This document shows, in pieces, positions 60,817 through 64,000 of a stretch of DNA of 64,000 nucleotides. This DNA is from Trileptium ribeirensis (taxonomy: Eukaryota; Nematoda; Enoplea; Enoplida; Thoracostomopsidae), in the NCBI GenBank assembly GCA_030248225.1, contig JASANE010001729.1:1-64000 (forward strand). Reading direction: 5' to 3'. The notes under the pieces were generated by a model, which had not been told where the DNA came from, did no database searches, and was given only the letters and a program-made list of their open reading frames with translations. The position numbers and the translations under genes are program-made. Every line of letters starts with the position of its first letter. The stretch's first letter is position 1.

Positions 60817-61029
60817 GGCCCATGTCAACTTTAGAGGCCGAAGTATAATGCATGCCATGCCGTTCTCGATATACTAAGCCTAAGCCTTAGTCTTAGCCTA
60901 AGCTACGGTCTCTATACGAGCCATGTACTAAGCCTAAGGCTAAGTAGGGGGCTACCGCCCCGAACCCCAAGCTGTAAGTTTTCTTTCTTGTAACGTTATA
61001 ACGTCCGGGCCCCAAATTTGACATGGGCC
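60817..61029. mobile_element. Short inverted-repeat element enclosing TTAGGC-like repeats
   Basis: GGCCCATGTCAA (60817-60828) and TTGACATGGGCC (61018-61029) are exact inverted copies, and weaker pairing continues inward (GTATAATG versus CGTTATAAC). The interior holds two TTAGGC-like blocks at 60873-60905 and 60929-60948 and a GGGGGCTACCGCCCC hairpin. Probably a small MITE-like unit. Confidence 0.5.
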
Positions 61030-62975
61030 AAAAGGGCTATCGCGATAATAGTTTCAAACTAGCTCAAATTCACATTTCGTGGGGAGCGTTTTTGTGCCAA
61101 TTTTAGCAGTTTAATTTCCAAAGGTTTCAGATAGCTACCGAAATCAAATGGTAAGCTGAAATAGTCCAGTTTTCCACGTTTTCAAAAAGCCTAGAGAGGC
61201 ATCCTTCCGGTTTATGCTGCGGTAGACTTTAATTCCCAGAGTATGCTCAAATTTACGTTTTCACTGATGGCGAAGTTATGTCGTATTCTATTGGCTTAAT
61301 TCTAATTAATTTTGGGTTCTACCGAATTCTAATATACTTTTAGAATAGCCTGGTTCCAAGACAACACCAAGAACCCGCACTAGCATGCTTCCGACTCGTA
61401 TTTCGAGTATAAGCCCACGTGGGTGCAAAATCTTGCCTCGTATACCAATTTGATGCATTTCCCGTTTCGTTGATCCTAGCTTCACATCGTTCTGAACGCC
61501 TTTACTAACTACGATCTTTTAAACTCGTCTGAACCAATAAGTTAGATCCAAAATTTTCAATCCGACCTTAACCCTCGCTTGTGTTTCATGTTTTCTGATT
61601 CCCAACTAGTTTCTCTCGCCTGTGTATATAAGTATATTATGGTTACTCGTGGTTTTATGTTAGCAGTGCAGTTTCCCACTATCTATGTTATTTTCGAACA
61701 CTCGTAAAATGAATATTTTACGACTGCATTCGTGAAATGAGCGCAAGCGAGTGCCTTTGCCATCGTCCGAACAAAATATCTATGATAACAGATAGAAGGA
61801 GAGAAACTAAATATCTATGCTGAAGCTGAATATATGTTTGTTTGAATATGCAAAAGCTAATACTATGACAGACCTAACGGGCCATGCCGCAAAAAATAAA
61901 AAAAGCCAGCGATCACGTCGGTCCGAAAAAATTTGAGGGTTTTGCTCTTGTCTATTCTGAGTATAAAATTTTCTCGGAACCGAGCTGATTTGCCAATGGT
62001 GGGGGCACATGCTAGATATTGCCTTTTGTCCCCGAAGTTAGCATGTCAATGCACCCACCATAACTTTAGATTGTACCTGATCCCTATTTTTGTATGGAAA
62101 CTCCAAAGCGATGTGATTCAATCTGCTCAAATGGCAGTTCATAAAGCTATGACGGACCAACGGAACTTATGATCAGTGTGTTAATGTATAAAGTTTGTCT
62201 GAAGAATGACAAAACTCAAATAGCTTACAAATCCAACACGACGTATCGTAAATTTAAATGTTAGAGCGCAGGTCTAGTCGATAACTATATGAGAAGTTTG
62301 CATACGTCTATGTCAACTACAACCTAATATTATCTAGTAAGGCTTTAATTCTACAGACCTGACGATTTCGGACAATTGCAACATCGCTGTATGATAAAAT
62401 AAATGAACGTACGAAATTTGAGTAAGCCTATCAACTTCAGTGATCCTTGGGAATTCAAATACACCTATTAAATTTTAAGCAATCCTATGCGACTAAGATG
62501 ACCCTGGGAAATTTTTACAAAAATTGGAAATTTTGATAGTCCTAGGCAATTTACATGGTGTTAGGAAAGTTCCGTATGCTTTTGTACGATCTGTATGATC
62601 CTAAGAAATCTGAGGAGTCATAGTGAGTCACGATGTTGCTAACGACTTCGGAAAATTTAACGCACAGTCTGAAAAAAGCTCGCTACAATGAGCAAATCAT
62701 ACAAATAGAACACAAAATTTTCAATTTATGTGTCTTACACAAATATACGCTAAACTGTATTTTAAGTTTGGGTGTTGCACTTTATGGTTGCTTATAAATT
62801 ATAGCCTGTTATTTCTTTTCGTGTCCTCAAGTTGTTTGGATTTTGTACCAAATACAGCCTTGGTCCGAAGGTGGTGAGGGAGGGGTGATTGACACTTTAA
62901 TGACAAAACTGAGTGTCACCGCGAGCCGACGTTCCGATGTGAATATTTTTCATTTGACAAACCACTACGAGTGTC
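61030..62975. other. Spacer with a small hairpin and degenerate repeats
   Basis: TCGTAAAAT-GAAT-ATTTTACGA forms a perfect hairpin at 61702-61723. Words like GATCCTNGGAAATTT recur irregularly at 62440-62610. No gene was recognised. Confidence 0.4.
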
Positions 62976-62983
62976 GATGAGAC

Positions 62984-63637
62984 CAGGGGCGGACCCAGGG
63001 GGGGATAGGGGGGATATATCCCCCCCACCAGAATTTTTTGGAAAAATTTTTTTGGCTTCAAAAAACAAAAAAGGAGCGAAAAAAACGAAAAACGTTTTTC
63101 ATCTTTAATAAAACTTGTTTGTTTTTGATACCCACAGGGATTTTACGTGTGCATATACACATACTTGCGCACGTTGCATTCGCTCCAGGTTGTCTGTTTG
63201 TCTGAATGTTTTTGTTTGTAAGTGGGCATTTGTAGCGTTACGCGTTATTGGTTCTGTTGTTGTTGGCTTGTCGCATCGCATGCAGCCACGTAAGCTAGGA
63301 GTGGCTGCTGTGTTGAATGTCATAGCTAGGTGTATATTTTGCAGGTTGGTGAAATAGGGAGCTTTAAGGGTGGGGTTGCCAAAAATGTTTTTCAGGACCA
63401 AAAAATCGAAAAATAGGGGGTCCCCATGGCCAAAATTTTTTTGGCATAAATACTTCGAAATTTTTAATAAAAATGTATATATACATTTTATTTTAAGGGA
63501 AAAATTGCTTATGTGAGTTCATAGGCAATATATCGTCAATATGATGCAATTACAAGTCTGGAGTCAACCGAACACATATTTCGAACATCAAAAATTTTTG
63601 GTATCCCCCCCACCGGAAAATCCTGGGTCCGCCACTG
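62984..63637. mobile_element. Non-autonomous hAT transposon with 8-bp target duplication
   Basis: The left end CAGGGGCGGACCCAGG and the right end CCTGGGTCCGCCACTG are inverted with one mismatch, and belong to the widespread CAGTGGCGGAYCCAGG type of hAT ends. The perfect 8-bp duplication GATGAGAC lies at 62976-62983 and 63638-63645. The next bases inward are G- or C-rich runs (GGGGGGAT... and ...ATCCCCCCC). The 654-bp body encodes no transposase; short open frames on both strands show no motif. Insertion is probably recent. Confidence 0.95.
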
Positions 63638-63645
63638 GATGAGAC

Positions 63646-64000
63646 CACGACTGCATTTGGAATCAGCGAATCTGAACACGGCGCTTAATTATTTGCGAAT
63701 TACTTTCAATGATAATGCATAACACCAGTATTGCATTACTGTATAAACCCGATTTTAGTTTAGGGACAAGGCCGATATCGTTAAGTGAATTCCTAGTCGG
63801 GACTACTATCACATAACCTTATAAAAAAGGAAGACCAGACCCTAGAGCGATAAGAGTTCTCGGCATTTCTAACCACTTTCGCTGTCCTTGCAGAAAGATA
63901 ATCAATAAAAATGCAAATAATCGTCATTGTACAGTACAAAATTATTCGTAACTATATAGCAGTGATCCAATTACAGTTTCACAATCAAAATAATCTGAAG
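63646..64000. other. Right-hand end of the window
   Basis: AT-rich sequence in which I see no feature. Confidence 0.4.

Overview
The window reads as repeat-dense, AT-rich nuclear DNA of an animal, most likely an invertebrate. The evidence is spliceosomal GT-AG introns, the set of DNA transposon types present (Merlin, mariner, pogo, hAT, Helentron-like), a decayed Ty3/Gypsy retroelement, satellites and many MITEs. I see no bacterial gene organisation, no rRNA and no CRISPR. I cannot name the species. All coordinates and alignments were made by eye.

Only one long protein gene is intact. It lies at 182-5752 and has three exons encoding about 1541 residues. The protein is a protein-primed type family B DNA polymerase with an unusual layout: three N-terminal C2H2 zinc fingers, a region resembling an OTU cysteine protease, a fourth C2HC finger, a 3'-5' exonuclease, and a PD-(D/E)XK-type nuclease lying between polymerase motifs A and B. 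No integrase, packaging ATPase, capsid or terminal repeats accompany it, so it is not a recognisable Polinton or adintovirus in this window.

From 6.5 to 13.4 kb there are short non-autonomous elements: a tRNA-like relic, a GC-rich MITE with a perfect 8-bp target duplication (7699-8088), a Helentron-like element (8629-9417) with a second copy at 32422-33455, and a long-TIR MITE (12187-12609). From 13.4 to 19.4 kb lies a Ty3/Gypsy element with short LTRs and broken gag, protease, RT, RNase H and integrase N-terminal segments. It contains a MITE and a striking cluster of six 17-nt palindromes. Candidate single-copy exons appear at 21091-21267 (with a poly(A) signal), 28942-29226 and 31103-31192.

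A pogo-like element with a C-terminal PHD-like finger and reiterated subterminal motifs occupies about 23.1-25.7 kb. A Merlin (IS1595-type) element spans about 34.3-36.2 kb, with degenerate TTAGGC-like repeats inside its gene. A roughly 70-bp hairpin-forming satellite of about 30 units runs from 38.8 to 40.9 kb and shows signs of higher-order periodicity. A mariner relic (41823-43592, minus strand) is split by a nested MITE. A foldback element lies at 46.6-47.1 kb. Three-unit tandem repeats (133 bp and 107 bp), a 123-bp repeat that encodes an in-frame 41-residue repeat, and a clean hAT element with its 8-bp duplication (62984-63637) complete the window. Most of the remaining sequence is AT-rich and shows nothing I can support.
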